IMG/VR virus record: IMGVR_UViG_3300020468_000008
Span: 1 to 56,725 of that record
DNA from: a virus
Direction: 5' to 3' (one strand)
DNA length: 56,725 bases
The position numbers and the translations under genes are program-made. Of the stretch, positions 6,894-14,101 are shown one piece after another (within the stretch, counting starts at the first letter, position 1; each line of letters starts with the position of its first letter). The notes under the pieces are model-generated. The model saw only the letters and a list, made by a program, of their open reading frames with translations, did not search any database and was not told where the DNA came from.

Positions 6894-8916
6894 TTTAACT
6901 TCGACATTCAAAAGCGAAACACAAGAAGACGGTTCTGTAATGGTTCGTGGAATGGCAAGTACAAAAGATTTTGATCGTGTTGGCGACAGTATTATGTCTG
7001 AAGCATGGACAAAAGGGGGTCTTGGAAATTTTGAAAAAAATCCCATAATTTTATTTAATCACGATTACAATAAGCCGATTGGACGAGCAACAAAAGTTAC
7101 TCCGACAGCGGACGGCTTGCATATGGAGGCAAAAATTAGTAAACATGCCGAGTGTGCAGATTTAATCAAAGATGGTGTCCTTGGAGCGTTTTCTGTCGGT
7201 TTCAAAGTCAAGGATGCTGATTACCTTGAGGAAACCGATGGATTACAGATAAAGGACGCTGAATTGTTCGAAGTATCAGTTGTATCGGTACCTTGTAACC
7301 AAGCAGCAACTTTTTCTCTGGCGAAGTCATTCGACTCCCCACAGGATTACGAAGACTTTAAGAAAACTTTTAAAAGCGAGGAAGATTCCTCTTCAATGGA
7401 GACAGATATGTCGGAAGAAACAAAAACTCCCGAAGTCGACTTGGAAGCTTTTGCTAAAAAAGTAGCAGAGGAGACTGCTGCTAAAATTGCAATGAAGCAA
7501 GCCGAGCAAAAAGCCGCGGAAGCTGAAGCTGCAAAAGCAGCCGAAGAAGTCGAAGCGCAAAAAGCAACTGATGAAGCTGATGCTCAAAAAGCTGCTCAAG
7601 AGCAGCAAGAGAAAGTTCAGTCAGTAATTAAAACTGGTATTGAAACTGGGGCTGAGCGCCTTATGGAAGACCTCCGTAAAGAGTTCGAAGCAGATCAAGC
7701 CAATACTCAAGAAATTCTTGCTAAGTACAAGAAGGAGCTTGAAGAGAAAGGCGAAGAAATTCAAGCCATTCAAAACAGCAAAAAGCAATTTGCTGATCGT
7801 GGTCGAGCAGATTCTCTTGTAAAAGAAGGTGCTCAAGATCTACTTGATACTAAAATCTTCAACACTCTTACCCGAAAAGGTTGGGATAGCGGACGTTCTG
7901 CAGAAGTATTTCAAAAGTACGGCGCAGATATCGATGCTCTTGCTAACTCCGGTGCAGGTGCAAACTTGCAGGGTGTTAAACTCGATCTCATCGTAGAAAC
8001 TCAATTTGAGAAGGAGCTTCAGCAAGAACTTCGTGCTGCTTCTTTCTTCCGTGAGATTCCAGTTCAAACCAAGCAGACCATTCTACCCATCATGCCAGAT
8101 TCTGTAGCTGCTACATTTAATAGTGGTTCAGAGTCGGACGAGTCTAACACTCCTGCAAATCTGAATGATAATACTCGTGGTACTGCCGCAACAAATAATA
8201 AGTTCTCTACTGGTCAAAAAGTTCTTATCGCTGGTCGATTGAGCTCTACAACCTATATCGACAATGATACTGACGAACTTACTCTTGTTGCCCTGCTTCC
8301 CATGATTCGAGAAGCAATGGTACGCGCTCATGCTCGCGCACTTGATACTATGGTATTAAGTGGAACTGCTGCTTCTGGCGGCGCGGCTGAGTTTGGTGTA
8401 CTTGATAAGGACTCAGGAACTTCTCAAACTGTAACTGGCGGTAACGCTGCTACTGATACAGAGAAGCTTGTAGGTGATGATATTCTTGCTGCTCGAGCAG
8501 CTATGAAGAAGTATGGTATGAACCCTCAGGATCTTGTTCTGATTTGTTCTTACAGCGCTTACAATGATCTTCTTCAAGAGCCCGGGTTCCAAGATATCAC
8601 TGATGTAGGCTCTGATCTTGCAACTAAGCTCAGTGGCGTAATGGGTTCAATCTTTGCAACTCCTATTGTTGTAACTGATCACTCTGCCTCTACTGGTCTT
8701 CCTGCGGTTCGCGGTTCTGCAAGTGACTGTGCTGTTCTTGTTAACCACAGAAACTTCGTTATTCCTCGACTCCGTGGTGTTTCGATCGAAAGTGAGTACC
8801 AAATTGGTAATCAGCGCAATGCACTTGTTGCTAGTCAATCTCTTGGCTTCGAGCAACTGGTTGAAGGACATGCCAATACTGGCTTTGCTTCAGTCGTTTT
8901 TGCATACGCAGCTTAA
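6874..8916 (+). CDS. Prohead protease-scaffold-major capsid fusion protein
   Basis: One 680-residue frame encodes three head functions. Residues 1-150 are an S78/HK97-type prohead protease: FNHD with His63, GAFSVGF with Ser107, and ELFEVSVVSVP with an acidic residue near 133. Residues about 165-310 are a charged Ala/Glu/Lys coiled coil typical of the HK97 delta/scaffold region. Residues about 315-680 are an HK97-fold major capsid protein (FFREIPVQTKQTILPIMPDS, EAMVRAHARALD, GSIFATPIVVTD and a hydrophobic end). In HK97 the protease is a separate gene, so here it must be fused in cis and cleaved off, presumably near residue 310-365. A terminator follows directly. Confidence 0.92.
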   Translation: MIQKTFNLTSTFKSETQEDGSVMVRGMASTKDFDRVGDSIMSEAWTKGGLGNFEKNPIILFNHDYNKPIGRATKVTPTADGLHMEAKISKHAECADLIKDGVLGAFSVGFKVKDADYLEETDGLQIKDAELFEVSVVSVPCNQAATFSLAKSFDSPQDYEDFKKTFKSEEDSSSMETDMSEETKTPEVDLEAFAKKVAEETAAKIAMKQAEQKAAEAEAAKAAEEVEAQKATDEADAQKAAQEQQEKVQSVIKTGIETGAERLMEDLRKEFEADQANTQEILAKYKKELEEKGEEIQAIQNSKKQFADRGRADSLVKEGAQDLLDTKIFNTLTRKGWDSGRSAEVFQKYGADIDALANSGAGANLQGVKLDLIVETQFEKELQQELRAASFFREIPVQTKQTILPIMPDSVAATFNSGSESDESNTPANLNDNTRGTAATNNKFSTGQKVLIAGRLSSTTYIDNDTDELTLVALLPMIREAMVRAHARALDTMVLSGTAASGGAAEFGVLDKDSGTSQTVTGGNAATDTEKLVGDDILAARAAMKKYGMNPQDLVLICSYSAYNDLLQEPGFQDITDVGSDLATKLSGVMGSIFATPIVVTDHSASTGLPAVRGSASDCAVLVNHRNFVIPRLRGVSIESEYQIGNQRNALVASQSLGFEQLVEGHANTGFASVVFAYAA

Positions 8917-8930
8917 TACCTGTTATAAAC

Positions 8931-8957
8931 TGGGGTGGTTCGCCGCCCCAAGTTTTT
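8931..8957 (+). terminator. Rho-independent terminator after the capsid gene
   Basis: An 8-bp stem (8931-8938 with 8943-8950, one G-U pair) closed by a TTCG loop is followed by AGTTTTT. It lies 15 bases after the capsid stop and would limit or attenuate transcription into the neck and tail genes, helping capsid protein to be made in excess. Confidence 0.85.
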
Positions 8958-8968
8958 ACTAATTGACT

Positions 8969-9541
8969 ATGGCTAATCTAATTACTTTACAGCAATTTAA
9001 AGACGCGGAAGGAATTACGAACCCTCGTGATGACTATAAGCTCAGCCGTATTATTGATTCTGTTAGCCAATTAGTAAAAACTTATTGTGGTAATAGTTTT
9101 GTAGACTTTTTTAGCGTAGATAAGGTTGAAAAATTTACATTGAACTGGTCTACTCATGCTTTACAGTTAACAGAAAGTCCTGTCAATTCCATTTCTGGAG
9201 TTGAAAAAAGAGCTTCTATGGCTTCAAGCTATGAGACTGTTACTTCTGCAAATTATTATTTGGAAGAAACGACCGACACCCTTTATTATGTAGATGGTGC
9301 TCGATATCAGGCTTGGCCAACTGGTCCCGGGTCTGTAAAAGTTAGTTACAAAGCAGGATATACTACTATTCCTGCAGATTTAAATATAGCAGTTATTGAC
9401 TTGATAAATTATTATTTTAAAGACGAGCACAAAGCTCGAAGAACTCTACAAGGAGCAACAATGGAAAATGCTCCAAGTGGCGATGGAAAAGGATTCCCAG
9501 ATCACATAAAAAGAGTTCTAGATATGTATAAAAATTTCTAA
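8969..9541 (+). CDS. Head-tail connector (gp6-like adaptor)
   Basis: The ATG at 8969 is chosen over a TTG two codons upstream; 190 residues. The helical start (LITLQQFKDAEGI...LSRIIDSVSQLVKTYCG), a central beta part and VKVSYKAGYTTIPADLNIAV (about 117-136) before a final helix match the HK97 gp6-type DNA-packaging adaptor family, in which the KV.Y.AGY..IP.DL..A motif is typical. It forms the ring beneath the portal. The position right after the capsid gene is the expected one. Its stop overlaps the next start (TAATG). Confidence 0.82.
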   Translation: MANLITLQQFKDAEGITNPRDDYKLSRIIDSVSQLVKTYCGNSFVDFFSVDKVEKFTLNWSTHALQLTESPVNSISGVEKRASMASSYETVTSANYYLEETTDTLYYVDGARYQAWPTGPGSVKVSYKAGYTTIPADLNIAVIDLINYYFKDEHKARRTLQGATMENAPSGDGKGFPDHIKRVLDMYKNF

Positions 9542-10968
9542 TGGCCAAAAAAGATATAGACGAATTAGCAGCTTTATTTGAAGCTCAACTTCTAAAAACT
9601 TCCGAGGTATATAGAGCGGAAGTTTCTGATTATTTACCGCATGAAATTCATATAAGTATAAATAGTGTTAAAGCAGAGACAAGAACACAGCTTAGAAAGA
9701 TATTTCAAATTAAAGGTAGAAAAGCTCTCCCAAAGAAGTATGAAAACGTAATAAAAAGAGAAGTGCCTAAATTATGTGCTTATTTATATAATACTTTTAA
9801 TCCTGATAACTGGAAAGGAAAAGGTTATGTTGTAAGTGATTTGATAGGAACAAAAAAAGATTTTACTTTTTTACTTGCAGCAAAACCCGGAACAAGAGCA
9901 AACGTTTTTAGCAGGTTTCGCAAGGCAAAGCAAGAAGCTCAAAAAGGGTTGATAGATGCCTTAGATGCTGTAATGAAGGAAGATGGTGGTGCTGAAGGTA
10001 AAAGACTCAAAGAGGTAAAAAAGTATAAAGGTAAAGATGTAATAAATGATATTACAAAAGAACCTGTTATGATTCGTTCTTCTTTCCTAGCAATAGGACA
10101 CGCAGATACAAAAGCAGTCGCTACTCAAAGAGCTTTAAAATCTCAACAAATTTATTCAGAGTGGTTTAATCATAGTGGTCGAAGTGAAAAAGTAAAAGAG
10201 CTTATGACTAATACTTTTGGAAATCAATTTGTACAAGTAAATAAAGTCCCAGGCAAGGGAGAAGTAATCACAACAGTAGAAGTAAGTTTAGAATCAGATT
10301 TAGGAAACAAAGCAAAAGCAGCATCAGATTCAAAACGGGCAGGACATTTACAGGAAAAACTCGAACAATTAGCTAAACTTAAGAGCTCTAAAGAATATGC
10401 AGAATTAGAAGGATCTGATAGTCCTATAGCCGTTGTAGAAAAAAGAATGTTAAACCAATTGCGAGATATAAGCAAGGGAAGACGTGCATCAACTAATATT
10501 CGCAAACAAAAAATTAATAATTCAAAAACAAAAGGAGCTTCTAAAAAGTCTTCTGCCAAACAAAAAACGTCTTCTAAATTTATAGATAAAGGAGTAAAAA
10601 TTGGTGGAGCTGCAAAAGGACCAAAAAAAGCAGCTCGTGAAAATAAATCATCGCTTCCAAATGTTGTACAGTTAGTAGGTTTTTTAAATGAAAAATTGCC
10701 CGGGGCTGTAGAAAGAAATATGTCTCCTCCTAGATTACAAAGTAGAACAGGAAGGTTTGCAGCATCTACAAAAATTATAGATGTTTTAGCCACCCCAAAA
10801 GGACTTCCAAGTATTGGATATACATATCAAAAAAATCCTTATCAAACATTTGAAGTTGGATATAAACGAGGAGATTCTGAAAGAGATCCCCGTAAGCTAA
10901 TTGATCAGTCAATTCGAGAGATAATGGCTCAATTCGCAATAGGAAGATTTTATACTAGGAGAGTGTAA
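9541..10968 (+). CDS. Large neck/head-tail joining protein (uncertain)
   Basis: A 475-residue protein occupying the place where siphoviruses usually have one or two small head-closure and tail-completion proteins of 100-150 residues. The N-terminal 130 residues are helical with a conserved look. The middle (about 295-385) is Lys/Ser-rich and probably flexible. The last 90 residues (RLQSRTGRFAASTKIIDVLA, then PYQTFEVGYKRGD and DQSIREIMAQF) resemble tail-completion domains. No family is identified with certainty. The overlap with both neighbours argues for a structural role in the neck. Confidence 0.65.
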   Translation: MAKKDIDELAALFEAQLLKTSEVYRAEVSDYLPHEIHISINSVKAETRTQLRKIFQIKGRKALPKKYENVIKREVPKLCAYLYNTFNPDNWKGKGYVVSDLIGTKKDFTFLLAAKPGTRANVFSRFRKAKQEAQKGLIDALDAVMKEDGGAEGKRLKEVKKYKGKDVINDITKEPVMIRSSFLAIGHADTKAVATQRALKSQQIYSEWFNHSGRSEKVKELMTNTFGNQFVQVNKVPGKGEVITTVEVSLESDLGNKAKAASDSKRAGHLQEKLEQLAKLKSSKEYAELEGSDSPIAVVEKRMLNQLRDISKGRRASTNIRKQKINNSKTKGASKKSSAKQKTSSKFIDKGVKIGGAAKGPKKAARENKSSLPNVVQLVGFLNEKLPGAVERNMSPPRLQSRTGRFAASTKIIDVLATPKGLPSIGYTYQKNPYQTFEVGYKRGDSERDPRKLIDQSIREIMAQFAIGRFYTRRV

Positions 10969-11426
10969 TGTCTATAACAGCTAGAACTTATACTTCTCGA
11001 AGAGCTTCAATTGTAGATGCTTTAGTTGCAGAATTAAAAAAGATAAATCAAACAGGTAGTTTTTTGAGTGATGTATATGATAATGTACATCCTCGTTTAA
11101 AATTTTGGGACGAAGTAGACACCTTTCCTGCTATACATTTAAATGCAGGTTCAGAAACAAGAGAATACCAAGGAGCAGGTTATAAAGACAGATTTTTAAA
11201 TATTACAGTTCGTTGCTATGTAAAAGAAACGGACGCAGTAATCGCACTCGATAAGCTACTAGAAGATATCGAAACAGTCATCGAGGGAAATGGAAGATTA
11301 GCCTATGTAGATAGGCAAGGAGTAACACAAACAACTCACGATATTATTATAGTCAGTATTGATACTGACGAAGGCGTTCTTGAACCGTTCGGTGTAGCAG
11401 AGCTACAGCTCTCGGTTCATTACTAG
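10968..11426 (+). CDS. Tail terminator / tail completion protein
   Basis: This 152-residue protein begins with a helix (RRASIVDALVAELKKIN), has FPAIHLNAGSE and a strand (LNITVRCYVKETD), then a helix (AVIALDKLLEDIETVI) and ends in strands (LEPFGVAELQLSVHY). This alpha-beta pattern and the position just before the tail tube gene match the lambda gpU/tail-terminator family, which caps the tail tube and sets the joining surface to the head. The start overlaps the previous gene; 61 bases separate it from the tail tube gene. Confidence 0.78.
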   Translation: MSITARTYTSRRASIVDALVAELKKINQTGSFLSDVYDNVHPRLKFWDEVDTFPAIHLNAGSETREYQGAGYKDRFLNITVRCYVKETDAVIALDKLLEDIETVIEGNGRLAYVDRQGVTQTTHDIIIVSIDTDEGVLEPFGVAELQLSVHY

Positions 11427-11487
11427 AAACGGCAGGCACGAGCAAAGGCTCACGTCCTAGCCCTTTCAATCTCAAGGAGATAATGCT

Positions 11488-13134
11488 ATGGCAGAACAAT
11501 TATATTTTAGCAGAGACTCGAAACTGTACTTGGAATTTGATTCTCAAGTATGGGAAATTCCTGTGTTGGACGGTTTCAGTTTCTCCCAGGCTACAAACCA
11601 ATCGGAGATCTCTCTTTCAGAAATGCAAGGTTCCGATGGTTTGAGTCGACGAGGTAACAGAGTGTTTACAGACTCTCTGGCACCCGCAGAATTTTCATTC
11701 AGCAGCTATGTAAGACCTTACACAAAAAGCTCAGGAAATGAGCATCACGCAGTAGAAGAAGCACTCTGGGCAGTAATGGCAGGTGCGGATCAACATTTAA
11801 TTGGTACTACTGGAGGGGGTCTTGTAACAACAGGATTAACTGTTGGCGGAAACCTTTCCAATGCGCTAGTTAAAACTTATACAATTGATGATACAACTCC
11901 CGGAATTACTTATTCTTCTGGCGGCACAGCCGGTGAAGGTTGGGAAATTGATATTATTGTAGCTTCGGGCGGTGCTGTAGGTAATACTACTGTTGACGTA
12001 AAATCAGCAGGACAAGGCTTCGCAGCAGGCAATGTTATTAATGTTCCTACTAGTGTATTTAGCTCCGCGTCTGGACAAACTGTAGCTGGAAACATTACAC
12101 TTACTGTGGGTTCTAGTGCCAGCCACTTAACTGCAACGGGTGCAAGTTTTTATCGCGGAACAGATGCAGATACTAATTCAAGTTTTGGCCCTGCGGTAAT
12201 GATTCCTTCTGACGCAACAACCGGCTCTACAATTAACTTTGGACAGTCAAACCGTGCGGTACTTGGTACTTGTAACCTTTATTTTGTAATGGAAACTTCC
12301 TCTACAAATCCAATGGTATATAAACTAGAAAGTGCTGCAATTAATGAAGCATCAATTGACTTTGAAGTAGACGGTATTGCAACAATTAACTGGTCTGGCT
12401 TTGCAAAGCAAGTTAAAGACTTCCAGAGTTCTAGTACTGCAGGCTCAAGTGTTACTGTTCAAGGAGGCAAAACTATATCAGGAAATTCTTCTACTGGTAG
12501 TGCTTTTGCCGCCGGAGATGTAGTTCTTGATGAGAATGACGGCTTAAAGTTAGGCGTATGTACATCTTCAAGCGCCGCCGCTTTTGCAACCGATACAGGT
12601 GTAAATGCTACTACTACCTTTATTCGAAATCGATTGACTCAGCTTCTTGTAGTTGGTACGGATGCTAATGCATTCCCTTCAGGTACTTATAATCTTACTT
12701 TGACAGGTGGAAATATTACTATTTCAAACAATATTTCATACCTTGTACCAGAAGAACTCGGTGCTGTTAACGTTCCAATCGAGCACGTAACGGGTGGGCG
12801 CACAACATCCGGTAGTTTTACTTGTTATCTAACTCTGGATACTGATCCAGGAAATAATGGAACTTCTGTAGAACTCTTTAATGACATGACTACTACAGGA
12901 AAAGGCTTGGATAAAGTTGTAAACGACTTTGATGTAACATTCCAAATTGGTGGTAACGTTGCAGGTACTCCTCGTCTTGAGGTTAAAGTACCTAAGTGTC
13001 ATATTGACGTGCCTACTCACTCAATTGAAGATGTTATTTCTGTTGAAACAAACTTTGCTGCGTACACAACTGAGTTCAATATTGCAGACGAAGTACGTCT
13101 TGCTTATCATGGAGATACTTCTAACAAGTTGTAA
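11488..13134 (+). CDS. Major tail tube protein with inserted domain
   Basis: A 548-residue protein with a strong AAGGAG site at 11474-11479, consistent with high expression. The N-terminal 105 residues (FSRDSKLYLEFDSQVWEIPV, then DGFSFSQATNQSEISLSEM) are the tube-fold start seen in marine-phage tail tubes, and tube-like strands resume after residue 215. Residues about 110-210 form an extra domain carrying AGQGFAAGNVINVPTSVF, which recurs in the gpL homologue at 19316. The C-terminus (about 425-548) has further beta structure and may be decoration. It is much longer than lambda gpV, so part of it must be exposed on the tail surface. A terminator follows. Confidence 0.85.
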   Translation: MAEQLYFSRDSKLYLEFDSQVWEIPVLDGFSFSQATNQSEISLSEMQGSDGLSRRGNRVFTDSLAPAEFSFSSYVRPYTKSSGNEHHAVEEALWAVMAGADQHLIGTTGGGLVTTGLTVGGNLSNALVKTYTIDDTTPGITYSSGGTAGEGWEIDIIVASGGAVGNTTVDVKSAGQGFAAGNVINVPTSVFSSASGQTVAGNITLTVGSSASHLTATGASFYRGTDADTNSSFGPAVMIPSDATTGSTINFGQSNRAVLGTCNLYFVMETSSTNPMVYKLESAAINEASIDFEVDGIATINWSGFAKQVKDFQSSSTAGSSVTVQGGKTISGNSSTGSAFAAGDVVLDENDGLKLGVCTSSSAAAFATDTGVNATTTFIRNRLTQLLVVGTDANAFPSGTYNLTLTGGNITISNNISYLVPEELGAVNVPIEHVTGGRTTSGSFTCYLTLDTDPGNNGTSVELFNDMTTTGKGLDKVVNDFDVTFQIGGNVAGTPRLEVKVPKCHIDVPTHSIEDVISVETNFAAYTTEFNIADEVRLAYHGDTSNKL

Positions 13135-13150
13135 TTTTTATACTCTCATT

Positions 13151-13179
13151 AAAACCCGCTTCGGCGGGTTTTTTCTTTT
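13151..13179 (+). terminator. Rho-independent terminator after the tail tube gene
   Basis: A 9-bp stem (13151-13159 with 13164-13172) with a canonical C(TTCG)G loop runs into TTTTTTCTTTT. It ends the neck and tail-tube transcript 16 bases after the stop, immediately before the promoter at 13198. Confidence 0.93.
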
Positions 13180-13197
13180 ATGTAACAAAAATAATTC

Positions 13198-13226
13198 TTG
13201 ACTTTTTAGCTCCTCTCCCTTATAAT
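13198..13226 (+). promoter_or_regulatory. Strong sigma70-type promoter for the tail module
   Basis: TTGACT at 13198-13203 and TATAAT at 13221-13226 are separated by exactly 17 bases, within a 131-base gap. Transcription would start near 13233 and serve the G/GT chaperone, tape measure and tail-tip genes. It directly follows a terminator, so the tail block is an independent unit. The CTTGAC-TTTTA context is shared with the promoter at 30440. Confidence 0.85.
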
Positions 13227-13265
13227 TACAAAATATAAATTTTCATTTAATAAAAGGAACCATAT

Positions 13266-13697
13266 ATGTCTGATTCACCTATCTCACTCGCAAGTCTAAT
13301 GACTGCAAGCAAAACCGTCGCTATTGACTTTCCTGGCTATAATGGAATGACAGTTTCTCTCTGCTATCTAGGACGAGAAGAACTAGTTAAACTTCGAAAG
13401 CGCTGTGTATCAACTAAATTTGATAGAAAAACACGGCAGCCAGAAGAAACTCTTGACGAAGAAAAATTTATTGTTGAATACTGCAAAGCCGTCATAAAAG
13501 GCTGGTCAGGTTTCAAGTATCGTTACCTAGAAGAGCTTCTTTTGGTAGATATATCAAACCTCGATGCTGAAGATGATCTTCCATATACTCAGGATAATGC
13601 CGAATTGTTGATGAAAAACTCAAATACATTTGACACTTGGGTTACGGAGGCAGTTGGAGACCTCGAAAATTTTACTGGGAACAACTTACCCGAATAG
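13266..13697 (+). CDS. Tail assembly chaperone (gpG analogue)
   Basis: ATG at 13266 has AAGGA at 13254-13258. The 143-residue product is close to the 140 residues of lambda gpG and sits between the tail tube and the tape measure genes, the usual place. It has a beta start (KTVAIDFPGYNGMTVSLCYL), a basic middle and a helical acidic end. It coats the tape measure protein during tail assembly and is absent from the virion in lambda. Near its end, at 13667-13673, is a slippery heptamer that shifts some ribosomes to the -1 frame to make the longer G-T form. Confidence 0.85.
   Translation: MSDSPISLASLMTASKTVAIDFPGYNGMTVSLCYLGREELVKLRKRCVSTKFDRKTRQPEETLDEEKFIVEYCKAVIKGWSGFKYRYLEELLLVDISNLDAEDDLPYTQDNAELLMKNSNTFDTWVTEAVGDLENFTGNNLPE
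13667..13673 (+). promoter_or_regulatory. Programmed -1 frameshift slippery site
   Basis: The bases read A AAT TTT in the zero frame, a perfect X XXY YYZ heptamer: after slipping, the Asn and Phe tRNAs re-pair as AAA and TTT. It lies eight codons before the zero-frame stop. Shifting gives ...DLENF followed by YWEQLTRIES from the -1 frame and a fusion of about 278 residues, the same size as lambda gpGT. Confidence 0.88.
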
Positions 13698-14101
13698 AGT
13701 CTCTGCTAGAAAGATCTATTCGGGAAGCAGACTCTAAGTTCGATGTAGAGAAATATCTTCTCGTCTGCGAACAATTAGGACAAGATCCCGACCCCACCAA
13801 AATGCCGCTCGAATCTTCGGATTTTCCCGAAGAAGTTCAAGTGGCATTTTTTATGTTTAGCTTATTACCAGATCACTGGGAAGGAATGAGTGGAACATAT
13901 ATGGGAAAATACTGGGATGGTATTGAATACTTTTTTAACCTGTATGAAGTTTCAGATAGAAAAACTGTTCTTTTTATTATGAAAAAATATGAAAGTCTTC
14001 TTGTATCGTATAGAGCAGAACAAGCAGACAGAAAACGAAAAGCACAAGAGCGCAAAACAAAAAGCGGTGGAAAAAACTACACCCATAATGTAAAAGGCTA
14101 A
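13673..14101 (+). CDS. Tail assembly chaperone frameshift extension (gpT analogue)
   Basis: This frame is reached only by -1 frameshifting: it has no ATG and no ribosome-binding site upstream (a TTG at 13637 is the only start-like codon). It adds 142 residues, YWEQLTRIESLLERSIREAD onward, to residues 1-136 of the G analogue. The extension is helical with a DHWEGMSGTYMGKYWDGIEY block and a basic tail (RKRKAQERKTKSGGK). In lambda the T part recruits tail tube subunits to the tape measure-chaperone complex. The stop overlaps the tape measure start (TAATG). Confidence 0.85.
   Translation, partial: YWEQLTRIESLLERSIREADSKFDVEKYLLVCEQLGQDPDPTKMPLESSDFPEEVQVAFFMFSLLPDHWEGMSGTYMGKYWDGIEYFFNLYEVSDRKTVLFIMKKYESLLVSYRAEQADRKRKAQERKTKSGGKNYTHNVKG

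Noticed and set aside
8963-8990. Promoter with TTGACT at 8963
   Set aside because: No TATAAT-like element at 16-18 bases; the TTGACT partly overlaps the connector start.
11427-11487. Terminator or regulatory hairpin before the tail tube gene
   Set aside because: Only a 4-bp GAGC/GCTC stem without a T run could be found; the gap seems to hold just the ribosome-binding site.
13637-13672. Independent start of the T frame at TTG 13637
   Set aside because: No ribosome-binding site or ATG; the A AAT TTT heptamer explains the frame as a -1 extension of the G analogue.
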